Shown here in pieces: positions 34,600-43,038 of a stretch of 64,000 nt of DNA. The notes under the pieces were generated by a model. The model ran no database searches and was not told the origin of the DNA. It worked only from the letters and a program-made list of their open reading frames with translations. Each line of letters opens with the position of its first letter. Positions within the stretch are counted from its first letter, which is position 1. Both the position numbers and the translations under genes were made by a program. Source of the stretch: Ruminococcus bicirculans (ex Wegman et al. 2014) (GTDB taxonomy: Bacteria > Bacillota > Clostridia > Oscillospirales > Ruminococcaceae); NCBI RefSeq assembly GCF_000723465.1, contig NZ_HF545617.1:62001-126000 (forward strand), read 5' to 3'.

Positions 34600-35727
34600 A
34601 TGGATGTAAATATGGGTAACGTACTGGGTCTTGTTTTCGCTAATATGCACGACACGACTCTTGGCGACATGACAAAGAACAGAACTATGGGTTCTGTAAT
34701 GTTCGGCGGAAGATACCGCCTTATCGACTTCCCACTGTCTAACATGGTAAACAGCGGCATAAGCGAGGTCGGAGTTATAACAAAATCTAACTATCAGTCA
34801 CTTCTGGATCACCTCGGCTCTGCAAGAGAGTGGGATCTGGCAAGAAAAAAGGGTGGACTTTACATTCTGCCTCCATTCGGCAACGTTGAAAGCACTCTTT
34901 ACAGAGGCAGGATCGAGGCTCTTTATGGTGCGATGAGCTTTATCAAGCATTCAAGAGCTAAATATGTTATCCTTTCAGACTGCGACGTTGTCACAAACAT
35001 TGACTACAAGCCTATCGTTGCGGCTCACATCGAGAGCGGTGCTGATATTACTGCTGTTGCACACACTGGCGTTTACAGCTCTGATGATATAAAGACTTCA
35101 ACTGTATTCAACGTTGACGCTGACAAGAACGTAACCTCTGTTCTTATCAATCCTGACATCAGCGGCACTTGCACAACGAGCCTTAATGTGTTCGTTATGT
35201 CAATGGATTTCCTTATTGAAACTGTTAATGACGCAATGGCCAGAGGAAATGTAAGCTTTGAGAGAAATATTCTTCAGGAGAAGTGCAGAGAGCTTAAGAT
35301 AAAGATCTACGAGTACGATAACTATTTCAGCAAGCTCAACAGCCCTGAAAGCTACTTTAAGTCAAACATGGCTCTGCTTGAACCTGAGAATGCACGCAAG
35401 CTGTTCGTTCCAAAGCGTTCTATCTACACAAAGGTAAGCGACAATGCTCCTGTTAAGTACGATCTGGACAGCAAGGTATCAAATTCTCTTATTGCTGACG
35501 GCTGTATCATAGAGGGCGAGGTAGAGAACTCTGTACTGTTCAGAGGCGTTAAGGTAGGCAAGGGTGCAAAGGTCAAGAACTGTATCCTTATGCAGGGCAC
35601 TGTTGTTGGTGACAATGCTGAGCTTAACTATCTTATCACAGACAAGAACGTTTCTATCTGTGAAAACCATATCCTTACAAGCTCGCCACAGTATCCTATG
35701 TATGTAGGAAAGGGAGCTTCTGTATAA
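34600..35727 (+). CDS. glgD: Glucose-1-phosphate adenylyltransferase, GlgD subunit
   Basis: A 375-residue paralogue of GlgC (FGGRYRLIDFPLSNMVNSG, SYILPPFG-like segment, ILSDCDVVTNIDYKPIV). The N-terminal GGxGxRL nucleotide loop of GlgC is replaced by LGLVFANMHD, so it is expected to be a regulatory or non-catalytic partner, as described for GlgC-GlgD of other Firmicutes. It ends in the beta-helix domain. ATG 34600 follows AAAGGA. Middle gene of the operon. Confidence 0.94.
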   Translation: MDVNMGNVLGLVFANMHDTTLGDMTKNRTMGSVMFGGRYRLIDFPLSNMVNSGISEVGVITKSNYQSLLDHLGSAREWDLARKKGGLYILPPFGNVESTLYRGRIEALYGAMSFIKHSRAKYVILSDCDVVTNIDYKPIVAAHIESGADITAVAHTGVYSSDDIKTSTVFNVDADKNVTSVLINPDISGTCTTSLNVFVMSMDFLIETVNDAMARGNVSFERNILQEKCRELKIKIYEYDNYFSKLNSPESYFKSNMALLEPENARKLFVPKRSIYTKVSDNAPVKYDLDSKVSNSLIADGCIIEGEVENSVLFRGVKVGKGAKVKNCILMQGTVVGDNAELNYLITDKNVSICENHILTSSPQYPMYVGKGASV

Positions 35728-35762
35728 AAAGGTCGCAATGACTTAGGAAAGAGGGTTCGGAT

Positions 35763-37175
35763 ATGAACATACTTTATACTGCAAGTGAGGCTTTGCCTTT
35801 TATTGCTTCAGGTGGATTGGCTGATGTTGCAGGCTCACTGCCTGCGGCTATCAATGCCGAGGGTCACGATTGCAGAGTCGTGATACCTTATTACAGCTCT
35901 ATCAGGCAGGAGCTTAAGGACAAGCTGACATATGTTACGAATTTCACTGTGCCGGTGGCATGGAGAAATCAATACTGCGGCGTTTTTACAGGCGTTGTGA
36001 ACGGAGTGACTTATTATCTTTTGGATAATGAGTATTACTTCCAGAGAAACGGTCTGTATGGCTTTTATGATGACGCTGAGAGATTTATATTCTTCTCAAG
36101 GGCAGTTCTCGAACTGCTGAGATACATCGACTTTAAGCCAAATGTTATAAATGCCAATGACTGGCAGACGGCACTTGTTCCTGTTTATTATGATATTTTC
36201 TACCGCTATCAGCAGGGTTATGAGGATATCAAGACGGTATTTACCATACACAATATTCAGTATCAGGGACAATATGGCTTAGAACTTATCAACGATATTA
36301 TGGGCATTCCGCTTTATCATACGGATCTGCTTTCATATGACGGTGATGTGAACTTTATGAAGGCTGCTATTGAAACGGCTGACAAGGTGACGACAGTTTC
36401 GCCAAGCTATGCTTGGGAGATACTTGATCCATGGTATTCACATGGTCTTGACAGGGAGCTTGTGAACAAGCAATACAAGCTTTGCGGAATACTCAATGGA
36501 ATAGATCAGAAGATCTATGATCCTGCAACTGATCCTGTTATTGCTAAGAATTATAGTTTGAATGACAAGACGGGCAAGGCTGTTTGCAAGCACGCTTTAC
36601 TCAGCGAGCTTGGCATGGCACATGGAAAAGAGCCTGTTATCGGTATCGTAACGAGATTTGTTTCACACAAGGGTCTTGACCTTATCAAGTATGTGTTTGA
36701 GGACATCATCAGACTTGGCTGCAAGTTTGCTATTCTTGGTTCAGGCGAGAAGATATACGAGGACTTTTTCAGCGAAATGCATTATCGTTATCCTGACAGA
36801 GTGGGTCTGACCATTGGTTTTGTGCCTGAGCTGTCCAAGAAGATATACGCTGGTGCGGATATGTTCCTTATGCCGTCGCAGAGCGAGCCTTGCGGTTTGG
36901 CTCAGATGATCGCTCTGAGATATGGTACTATACCTATCGTAAGAGAGACAGGCGGTTTGAGAGACAGTATCCATGATGCAGGCGACAAGAGTGGAAACGG
37001 CTTTACTTTCAAGTCTTACAACGCACATGATATGCTTGACGCTGTTGTTAGAGCCAGGGCATACTATGATGACAAGATGAAGTGGGGCAGGCTTGTGAAC
37101 ACTGCGCTCAAGCAGAATTTCAGTTGGACAAAGTCCGCCAAGGATTACATTGCACTTTACAACGACATTCACTAA
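35763..37175 (+). CDS. glgA: Glycogen synthase GlgA (GT5)
   Basis: A 470-residue GT-B fold glycosyltransferase extending alpha-1,4-glucan chains from ADP-glucose. The N-terminal SGGLADVAGSLPAAI (the K-x-G-G-L loop is here S-G-G-L, so the lysine is not seen at the usual position), NDWQTALVP, VFTIHNIQYQGQYG, and the C-terminal E-rich site MFLMPSQSEPCGLAQM are visible. The replacement of lysine in the KxGGL loop by S is worth checking but is not unusual enough to change the call. ATG 35763 follows AGAGGG. A terminator lies 35 bases after the stop and closes the glg operon. Confidence 0.95.
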   Translation: MNILYTASEALPFIASGGLADVAGSLPAAINAEGHDCRVVIPYYSSIRQELKDKLTYVTNFTVPVAWRNQYCGVFTGVVNGVTYYLLDNEYYFQRNGLYGFYDDAERFIFFSRAVLELLRYIDFKPNVINANDWQTALVPVYYDIFYRYQQGYEDIKTVFTIHNIQYQGQYGLELINDIMGIPLYHTDLLSYDGDVNFMKAAIETADKVTTVSPSYAWEILDPWYSHGLDRELVNKQYKLCGILNGIDQKIYDPATDPVIAKNYSLNDKTGKAVCKHALLSELGMAHGKEPVIGIVTRFVSHKGLDLIKYVFEDIIRLGCKFAILGSGEKIYEDFFSEMHYRYPDRVGLTIGFVPELSKKIYAGADMFLMPSQSEPCGLAQMIALRYGTIPIVRETGGLRDSIHDAGDKSGNGFTFKSYNAHDMLDAVVRARAYYDDKMKWGRLVNTALKQNFSWTKSAKDYIALYNDIH

Positions 37176-37210
37176 ACACCAATATCCGTTTATTTTGCCT
37201 GATAAACGGG

Positions 37211-37244
37211 AAAGACCGTCCCTTATCTTAGGGGCGGTCTTTTT
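37211..37244 (+). terminator. Terminator of the glycogen operon
   Basis: AAAGACCGTCCC and GGGGCGGTCTTT form an imperfect stem with an 8-base loop, followed by TTTT. It stands 35 bases after glgA. Confidence 0.85.
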
Positions 37245-37302
37245 GCATTTATATAACTGTACTATTAATTGTACATTTATTTAGGGATTTGTCAACAAAC
37301 TG

Positions 37303-37332
37303 AAAGCGGACAGGTGTGTGCCTGTCCGCTTT
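37303..37332 (-). terminator. Terminator of the HD-domain gene
   Basis: A perfect 12-base-pair stem, AAAGCGGACAGG with CCTGTCCGCTTT, 3-4 bases after the stop of the minus-strand gene. The T run is weak on both strands. Confidence 0.75.
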
Positions 37333-37335
37333 GGT

Positions 37336-37866
37336 TTAATGCTGTTTTGTTCGCATTGCTTTCGCTTTTTCTTTCATTTTCTGACCCAAATAAGAGCCTA
37401 TTTCCAACATTGCGGTGTATTTGTCGATACACACGATAACGTAAGATTCAGCGTATTTAGGGAATTTCAGGGTCAGCGGCCACATATGCTTGACTATCAT
37501 ATCCTCCTCACGTTTGCCTATCTCAAAATGCTGTTTCGCATTGTTGAGTGCGACCTTTGGGTGGGTCATTCCGTGAGGCATTTCGCCTTTTTTCTTCTCA
37601 CGATCCCTCCAATCATAAAGAAACAGATCGTGAAGCAGACCTGCTCTTGCTGCGGATCTTGAATTTAGTCCCAATTTTCTGCAAACGAGATAGTTATAGT
37701 AGGATACATTGATGCAATGCTGATAGCAAGTCGTACTATAGTGATGACGAAAATTTTTCATTTCGTTTACAACATCGCTGTCAAGCAGGTCCTTTACAAA
37801 CTCAAAATACTCCTTTGCTTCCTCAGAATTTTCAATGGAATATCTTGAACCGAAAGCCTTTGACAT
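37336..37866 (-). CDS. HD-domain phosphohydrolase of unknown substrate
   Basis: A 176-residue protein of the HD superfamily. Metal ligands are in FRHHYSTTCYQHCINVSYYN (His), LLHDLFLYDW (HD doublet) and CIDKYTAML (Asp). The domain is short and stand-alone, as in the small HDIG-like proteins of Clostridia. Its substrate is unknown. I chose ATG 37866 because GAGG lies 8 bases upstream; ATG 37872 is only one base from the ribosome site. A consensus minus-strand promoter at 38022-37994 gives a 120-base leader. Confidence 0.8.
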   Translation of the reverse strand: MSKAFGSRYSIENSEEAKEYFEFVKDLLDSDVVNEMKNFRHHYSTTCYQHCINVSYYNYLVCRKLGLNSRSAARAGLLHDLFLYDWRDREKKKGEMPHGMTHPKVALNNAKQHFEIGKREEDMIVKHMWPLTLKFPKYAESYVIVCIDKYTAMLEIGSYLGQKMKEKAKAMRTKQH

Positions 37867-37993
37867 TTGCATGACCTCTTTTCGATAACTTATATGCAGG
37901 CGGCAATTTTGCTGCCCTTTTTTACGGTTGGTGACTAATGTTTACCCCATAAGTTACCCCATTCAAGTTTGTTTTACCAAACTTACATTAACA

Positions 37994-38022
37994 TTATAAA
38001 CTTTTTTGTTCAAAATGTCAAT
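37994..38022 (-). promoter_or_regulatory. Promoter of the HD-domain gene
   Basis: On the minus strand TTGACA (38022-38017), 17 bases, TATAAT (37999-37994). The leader of about 120 bases contains the perfect hairpin AAGTTTG/CAAACTT at 37965-37984 and a GGGGTAA repeat (two copies, 37935-37960 region). Confidence 0.85.
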
Positions 38023-38052
38023 AGGGAATGTATAACAATTTTATTACAAAAA

Positions 38053-38087
38053 TATCGGGCTGTCTGTGTTAGCATGACAGTCCGATA
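38053..38087 (-). terminator. Terminator of the radical SAM operon
   Basis: TATCGGACTGTC and GACAGCCCGATA on the minus strand pair with one G-U, then TTTTTG; 13 bases after the stop of the radical SAM gene. It also ends the stretch 37867-38099, which otherwise holds only the HD-gene leader and promoter. Confidence 0.8.
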
Positions 38088-38099
38088 AAAAATTGGATA

Positions 38100-38996
38100 T
38101 CAGTAGTATTTTTCGTCATAAAATTTGGGGATAAAATCTTTGGCGGCGGAGGTGCGGCTTTGGACAAAACCCTCAAAACCGTATTTGTTCACGGCGTCAA
38201 TGACGGTGTTATACTCGAAAGTTGATGTCTTACGGCAAAGCTCTTTGTAGTCAAAGGCTTTATACACGGGGGTGAACTGGCTCATGAGGCTTATCATTAT
38301 CTCGTTTTTGGCAAAATTTTTGCCTAGCCACTCCATAAGCTTTATGGAGTCTTTACGGTGGGTAGGGAGGACAAGGTGGCGGACTATTGTGCCACTCTGC
38401 ATTATGCCCTTTTCGTCAAAGGTTGGCTTGCCTGAAAGCTCCGCCATTTTATGTATTGAAGCAGCGGCGTTTTCAAAATAGTCTGCGGCTTTGGAATATT
38501 TATCCGAAAGTGTAGGATCAAAATATTTAAGGTCGGGTAAAAATATCTGCACATAGCCACGAAGAAGCTCCAGCGTTTGGGGGTTTTCATAACCGCCGCT
38601 GTTATAGACCACGGGGATAGTGAGCTTATCTTTACAGAGGTCGAGCGCTTTGATTATTTGCGGAACGAAATGGGTGGGATTGACGAGGTTTATGTTGTTT
38701 GCGCCCATTGATTGAAGCCGCAGAAAAGTGTCTGCAAGTTCTTGTTCGGTAAGCTCAAAGCCTTTGCCCTCAGCGGATATTTCGTAGTTCTGGCAGAAAC
38801 AGCATTTCAGGCAGCAGCCTGAGAAAAATACTGTTCCTGAGCCTTCTGTGCCGCTGATACAAGGTTCTTCCCACATATGAAGCTCGGCTCGGGCTATCCT
38901 TACTTTGGCAGTTTCACCGCAGAAGCCTTTATGCTCGTATCTGTTCACTTTGCACTCTCTTGGGCAGAGGGTACAGCTTTTTAGGATATCGTTCAT
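38100..38996 (-). CDS. PflX-like radical SAM protein
   Basis: A 298-residue protein resembling the PflX group (an uncharacterised relative of pyruvate formate-lyase activase). Residues 8-25 hold a four-cysteine pattern (CTLCPRECKV, later CGET), and the SAM cluster motif is CxxxCxxC in SGCCLKCCFCQNY (residues about 59-71). LVNPTHFVPQII, YNSGGYENPQTLELL and LPDLKYFDP are further family marks. Its target is unknown. The start overlaps the stop of the upstream zinc-ribbon gene by the 4-base ATGA, so the two are translationally coupled. Confidence 0.88.
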   Translation of the reverse strand: MNDILKSCTLCPRECKVNRYEHKGFCGETAKVRIARAELHMWEEPCISGTEGSGTVFFSGCCLKCCFCQNYEISAEGKGFELTEQELADTFLRLQSMGANNINLVNPTHFVPQIIKALDLCKDKLTIPVVYNSGGYENPQTLELLRGYVQIFLPDLKYFDPTLSDKYSKAADYFENAAASIHKMAELSGKPTFDEKGIMQSGTIVRHLVLPTHRKDSIKLMEWLGKNFAKNEIMISLMSQFTPVYKAFDYKELCRKTSTFEYNTVIDAVNKYGFEGFVQSRTSAAKDFIPKFYDEKYY

Positions 38997-40087
38997 GCCG
39001 CTGTGTCAACTCCGCCTATTTTGGTGTAGGAGTCAGAGGATAGGTCGCCTGATGAGTCTGTGTTTTCGTCAAGTGGGATATTGAACTGGAATGAATCTGT
39101 TATCCAATCGTCATTCTGGAAGCAGGCTGTGAACGTGGTGCGCTTTGAATCGGCTGGGACAAGGAACTTGATCGTATAGGTCATATCGTCTTCGTAGCCG
39201 CTTTCACCGGGGAAGAAGTTGTTTGAGAAAAACGAATTATCGTTTTCGTCATAGGCGGTGTTATAGGCAAAGGTGAATTTTACCTGTCTGTTGCTATCGC
39301 TGATATTAACATCAAGGTCGAGGTCTATTTCCCATACTGTGTCACCGCTTATAATACCCCCTGAAAGGGAGTTTCTTTCCTCATCGGTCAGGTCGCTTAC
39401 TTTGCGTTCGGTGAGGGTATAGCCTTGATACTGAACGCTGTAGGTACCGTCCTCAGCGTCTTGCGCTACATAGAGGTTGGAATGGTCGGTGTAGTCATCA
39501 TCGGCTTCACTATAGGTATCGTCATAATCGTAGTCATAGTTATAGTCGTCATATTTGCTTGAAATTATTTTTGATGAGACAAAGCCTATGATAGTTGGGA
39601 GGATAGCCATAAGGATTATTATGACCACAACGGCGGTGGCACAGCCTTTGCCGCCATTCTTTTTGTTAGAGTGGTTTATGTTCGTGGCGTTGAAGCTATA
39701 GGAGCTGTTGTTTGGGCGGTTATAGCTTGTACGCTGTTGGCTGTAGTTATTGAGGGCTGCAAGCTTTTCGGCTCTTGAATTTGAATAGCTTGGGGGAGGG
39801 GTAGGGTTTTTAGGTGGGGTATAGGTGCTTTGGAAATTCTCGTCCCTTGCTTCCTCTTCACGTTCCTCGGAAACGAAATCGTTCTTTTCTTCTTTGAAGG
39901 TGTCATTTTCAGACTGACCGAACCAGCCGTCCTGCTCGTTATCGGCACGGAGATCATGAGAGTGCAGGTCATCTGAAAAGCTGTTACAGCTTATATCCTC
40001 GTCACGGGCTGTGAAGCACTCAGGACAAATTATCTCATCATCGCTTTTAAAGTGGTATCCGCAAATTCTGCATTTATTTCTGCTCAA
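38993..40087 (-). CDS. Zinc-ribbon, single-pass membrane protein with extracytoplasmic domain
   Basis: A 364-residue protein starting at TTG 40087 with a GAGGTG site. Residues 6-27 form a zinc ribbon (CRICGYH, CPECF). An acidic and then Pro/Asn/Ser-rich linker reaches about residue 148, one membrane segment lies at about 152-178, followed by an Asp/Tyr-rich spacer and an exported beta-rich domain of about 155 residues resembling DUF5067-type domains. It is translationally coupled to the PflX-like gene, so the pair probably acts together. Function unknown. Confidence 0.75.
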   Translation of the reverse strand: MSRNKCRICGYHFKSDDEIICPECFTARDEDISCNSFSDDLHSHDLRADNEQDGWFGQSENDTFKEEKNDFVSEEREEEARDENFQSTYTPPKNPTPPPSYSNSRAEKLAALNNYSQQRTSYNRPNNSSYSFNATNINHSNKKNGGKGCATAVVVIIILMAILPTIIGFVSSKIISSKYDDYNYDYDYDDTYSEADDDYTDHSNLYVAQDAEDGTYSVQYQGYTLTERKVSDLTDEERNSLSGGIISGDTVWEIDLDLDVNISDSNRQVKFTFAYNTAYDENDNSFFSNNFFPGESGYEDDMTYTIKFLVPADSKRTTFTACFQNDDWITDSFQFNIPLDENTDSSGDLSSDSYTKIGGVDTAA

Positions 40088-40100
40088 TTATTTCACCTCA

Positions 40101-40982
40101 TTAATATACAAATTCCCAGCCCTGTTTTACAGGCTGACAAACGCACTTATAGCTCCAGCCTGACAGCTTTTCTGCGGCTGTTTGTGCGGAAGCGATATCG
40201 GGGAAAACTCCAAAAACGGCTGAGCCGCTTCCTGTCATAAGGGCGGAGAGAGCTCCGCTGTTTTTAAGTTCATGCACTGCATGAGCTATCTCCTCACGGT
40301 CGGCGGCATATTCCAGCACATTGAAAAGGTTTGAGCATATGCCGAAAAGCTTTCCACCGCCGATATATCTCAGCAGGACGTCCATATTACAGCGTTTGGG
40401 GTTTGAAATGCTGTCATACTTTTTGAAAGCTTCGGGGGTGGAGATACCCACGTCGGGTTTTATTATTACGAAAGCGCAGTCGGGTGAGGGCAGGTTGCTC
40501 ATTATTTCGCCAACGCCCTGACAGAGCCTTGTGCCGCCTGTAATACAGAAAGGCACGTCTGCACCCAGAGCCACACCTATGGAGCAGAGCTGTTCATCGG
40601 TGAGCCTTGTATCAAACATGAAGTCCAAGGCTCTAAGGGTAGCGGCGGCGTCTGCACTTCCTCCGCCCATGCCGGCTTGTGAGGGGAGGTTTTTCTCCAC
40701 ATTCACTGTTATTTTACAGCCGAAGTCAATATGGGTGAAGTCGGCAAAGGCATGGTAGGCTTTTGTGATGATATTATCCTCGCCTTTTGGAAAGCTGTCA
40801 AGTTTGCAGGTAAGCTCTATGCCCTCGCCCTCAGAGAGGGTGAAGTCCAGGAGGTCGAAGCAGGACACTGACTGCATGACAGTATTTAGCATATGGTAGC
40901 CGTCATCACGTTTACCAACGATATCCAATGCAAGATTTATTTTTCCGTAGGCTTTTATTTTTAAATTACTGCACGTTACCAT
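40101..40982 (-). CDS. ispE: 4-diphosphocytidyl-2-C-methyl-D-erythritol kinase IspE
   Basis: A 293-residue GHMP kinase of the MEP isoprenoid pathway. Motifs: N-terminal KAYGKINLALDIVGKRDDGYH, the ATP site LPSQAGMGGGSADAAAT, FCITGGTRLCQGVGE-type stretch, and SALMTGSGSAVFGVF. It overlaps the aminotransferase stop by 17 bases, and GAGG lies 9 bases before its ATG. The second MEP gene of this window, ispF, is 4.4 kb away on the same strand. Confidence 0.95.
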   Translation of the reverse strand: MVTCSNLKIKAYGKINLALDIVGKRDDGYHMLNTVMQSVSCFDLLDFTLSEGEGIELTCKLDSFPKGEDNIITKAYHAFADFTHIDFGCKITVNVEKNLPSQAGMGGGSADAAATLRALDFMFDTRLTDEQLCSIGVALGADVPFCITGGTRLCQGVGEIMSNLPSPDCAFVIIKPDVGISTPEAFKKYDSISNPKRCNMDVLLRYIGGGKLFGICSNLFNVLEYAADREEIAHAVHELKNSGALSALMTGSGSAVFGVFPDIASAQTAAEKLSGWSYKCVCQPVKQGWEFVY

Positions 40983-42150
40983 TTTTGATATCCTCTAAAA
41001 ATTCTCCGATACGTTTGATAGCCTCTCTCAGGTGGTTAAGGGAATAGGCGTAGGAGACACGCACATAGCCCTCTCCGCACTCGCCGAAAGCATCTCCCGG
41101 CACGACGGCTACCTTTTTGGTGTAAACAAGCTTTTCGCAGAAGTCGGTGCTTGTCATGCCTGTGCTTTTGATACAAGGGAAAACATAGAATGCGCCTTGC
41201 GGTGCAAAGCATTTAAGACCAAGCTTATTGAAAGAATCCACCACAAAGCGACGGCGGATATTATACTCGTTACGCATGGCATCTATATCCTTCTGACAAC
41301 TGTGCATGGCAACGATAGCGGCATACTGGCTGACAGTAGGGGAGGACATGATAGCATACTGATGAAGCTTGAGCATTTGGGACACTATCTCTTTTGGTCC
41401 GCCAAGGAAGCCAAGCCGCCAGCCTGTCATTGCAAAGCTTTTGGAAAAGCCGTTTATGACGATAGTACGCTCACGCATACCCTCTATTTCTGCGATAGAG
41501 CAATGCTTGCCTGAATATGTAAGCTCGGAATATATCTCGTCTGAGGCTATCATGATATTGGTATCTTTAAGCACCTTTGCGATAGCTTCAAGATCTTCAC
41601 GGCGCATTATCGCACCTGTTGGGTTATTAGGATAGGGCAGGACAAGGAGCTTGGTTTTGTCGGTTATTTTTTCACGAAGCTCGTCTGCTGTAAGTCGGAA
41701 CTCGTTTTCTTCCTTTGTTTCTATGACCACGGGAACGCCGCCGCATAGGGAGACGATAGGACGATAACAGACAAAGGACGGTTCGACTATAAGGACTTCA
41801 TCACCGGGTTGGATAAGGCATCTTATGGTAAGGTCGATAGCTTCAGAGCCGCCAACAGTGACGATTATTCCCTTATTAGGGTCATAGCTTGTGTGGATAG
41901 TACGCTGAAAATACTTGGCTATCTCTTCACGGAGAGCAATCAGACCTGCGTTTGCGGTATAGCAGGTCTTGCCTTTTTCCAAAGTTGAGATAGCTTCCTG
42001 ACGTATGAGCCACGGGGTTTTGAAGTCAGGCTCGCCAACGCCAAGGGAGATAACACCCTCTAGCTGCTGTGCGATATCGAAAAATTTTCTGATACCTGAG
42101 GGCTTCATTTCCTTTATGGCAGGGCAAAGCACTTTATTATAATCTATCAT
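40966..42150 (-). CDS. Class I/II pyridoxal-phosphate aminotransferase
   Basis: A 394-residue fold-type I aminotransferase close to the AspC/PatA/aromatic aminotransferase group. The PLP lysine is in NGFSKSFAMTGWRLG; VTVGGSEAIDLTIR, LVLPYPNNPTGA and SDEIYSELTY are the other cofactor-binding motifs. The substrate cannot be assigned. It overlaps the Lrp regulator upstream by 4 bases (ATGA) and ispE downstream by 17, so one operon. The regulator may control it in response to an amino acid. Confidence 0.88.
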   Translation of the reverse strand: MIDYNKVLCPAIKEMKPSGIRKFFDIAQQLEGVISLGVGEPDFKTPWLIRQEAISTLEKGKTCYTANAGLIALREEIAKYFQRTIHTSYDPNKGIIVTVGGSEAIDLTIRCLIQPGDEVLIVEPSFVCYRPIVSLCGGVPVVIETKEENEFRLTADELREKITDKTKLLVLPYPNNPTGAIMRREDLEAIAKVLKDTNIMIASDEIYSELTYSGKHCSIAEIEGMRERTIVINGFSKSFAMTGWRLGFLGGPKEIVSQMLKLHQYAIMSSPTVSQYAAIVAMHSCQKDIDAMRNEYNIRRRFVVDSFNKLGLKCFAPQGAFYVFPCIKSTGMTSTDFCEKLVYTKKVAVVPGDAFGECGEGYVRVSYAYSLNHLREAIKRIGEFLEDIKNGNVQ

Positions 42151-42626
42151 GGGGAGATCAAACCTCTTTCGTCTTTATCATCTGTGCTTATCATGATGCC
42201 GTTGTCTTTATAGACCTTCAGCACGAAGTGTGTGGCGGTGGACTGGACAGCGTCGATAGTTGCAAGTCTTTGGGAAACAAACTGTGAGATGTCCCTGATG
42301 TTTGCACCGTTCACGGCAACGATTATATCATAAGCACCTGACATAAGGCGGACGGACTCCACCTGCTCATAGCTTGCGATCTGGTTTGCTATCTCGTCAA
42401 AGCCTGACTGTGACTGTGGGGTGACTTTAAGTTCTATAAGAGCGAAAACTGAATTAGGGTCATAGGCACTTTCGTCAACGATCGCGGAATAGCCCTTTAT
42501 TACACCGTCTGCTTCAAGCTTGGCGATGTCCGCTGCAACCTGCTCTTCTGTTTTATCAAGAAGAACGGCAAGCTCGCTGTTTGTGATACGGGCGTTGTTT
42601 TTCAGTAATTTTATAAGCTGATCCAT
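42147..42626 (-). CDS. Lrp/AsnC-family transcriptional regulator
   Basis: A 159-residue regulator. N-terminal winged helix-turn-helix (LIKLLKNNARITNSELAVLLDKTEEQVAADIAKLEADGVI) and C-terminal RAM domain (VFALIELKVTP, EQVESVRLMSGAYDIIVAVNG). ATG 42626 has GGAGG; the longer frame to 42659 has no ribosome site and starts near the deduced transcription start. Coupled to the aminotransferase gene, which is its probable target. The C-terminal tail is longer than typical by about 15 residues. Confidence 0.9.
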   Translation of the reverse strand: MDQLIKLLKNNARITNSELAVLLDKTEEQVAADIAKLEADGVIKGYSAIVDESAYDPNSVFALIELKVTPQSQSGFDEIANQIASYEQVESVRLMSGAYDIIVAVNGANIRDISQFVSQRLATIDAVQSTATHFVLKVYKDNGIMISTDDKDERGLISP

Positions 42627-42664
42627 AAATAAGCCTCCTTTAGGTTTATAAATATACATTATAT

Positions 42665-42693
42665 ATTATAACATATTATCTGTATGAACGCAA
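42665..42693 (-). promoter_or_regulatory. Promoter of the lrp-aminotransferase-ispE operon
   Basis: On the minus strand TTGCGT (42693-42688), 17 bases and TATAAT (42670-42665). Confidence 0.7.
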
Positions 42694-42804
42694 GTATTGT
42701 GATGTAAGAAATGAGTAATTTATCTGTCAGAATAGACAAAGGGGAGGGCGAGAAAGCTTGTGGCGTGGGGGTTGTGGTATAGCCGAGATGTTGTGGGGGT
42801 GGAC

Positions 42805-42828
42805 GGGCGAATGTTGTTCGCCACTACA
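42805..42828 (-). repeat. TGTAGGGG-family repeat, type A (inverted)
   Basis: GGGCGAATGTTGTTCGCCACTACA: the reverse complement of the type A core with TGTAGTGG as head. Confidence 0.65.
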
Positions 42829-42851
42829 GATAAATTGCGGTCATGAGAAAT

Positions 42852-42878
42852 TGTAGGGGCTGGAGTCCTCGACAGCCC
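42852..42878 (+). repeat. TGTAGGGG repeat, type B
   Basis: TGTAGGGGCTGGAGTCC and TCGACAGCCC; same as the copy at 27449 apart from the GCG/AG centre. Confidence 0.75.
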
Positions 42879-42903
42879 ATTTATCTTGGGTATTTGTTTT
42901 ATG

Positions 42904-42937
42904 AGCTGTACAGTTATTTGGACTGTGCAGCTTTTTA
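42904..42937 (+). terminator. Terminator-like hairpin without an upstream gene
   Basis: AGCTGTACAGT and ACTGTGCAGCT form an 11-base stem (one G-U) with a 7-base loop, followed by TTTTA. No plus-strand gene ends here, and the promoter of the next gene starts 34 bases later; it may belong to a repeat or an unseen transcript. Confidence 0.6.
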
Positions 42938-42970
42938 TGTGTGAGGGGTGTGAAAATTGGGGCGGCGGTA

Positions 42971-42999
42971 TTGAAATTATTATTTTGTTGTGATATAAT
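42971..42999 (+). promoter_or_regulatory. Promoter of the cell-wall-binding-repeat gene
   Basis: TTGAAA (42971-42976), a 17-base spacer and TATAAT (42994-42999), with the start about 33 bases before the ATG. Confidence 0.8.
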
Positions 43000-43038
43000 T
43001 GTACTAACTAGAACTGTGTAAATTCAGGAAGGATCTTT

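Larger units (their letters stand above)
42627..43038. other. 412-base intergenic region with repeats and a hairpin
   Basis: Between divergent operons. Besides both promoters it holds two TGTAGGGG-family repeats (42805, 42852), an orphan terminator-like hairpin (42904-42937), and a G-rich run at about 42740-42800. No gene is seen. Confidence 0.7.

Noticed and set aside
35763-35870. Inactive glycogen synthase due to the SGGLAD loop
   Set aside because: All other GT5 motifs are intact and my memory of the KxGGL loop allows variants; not enough to call it inactive.
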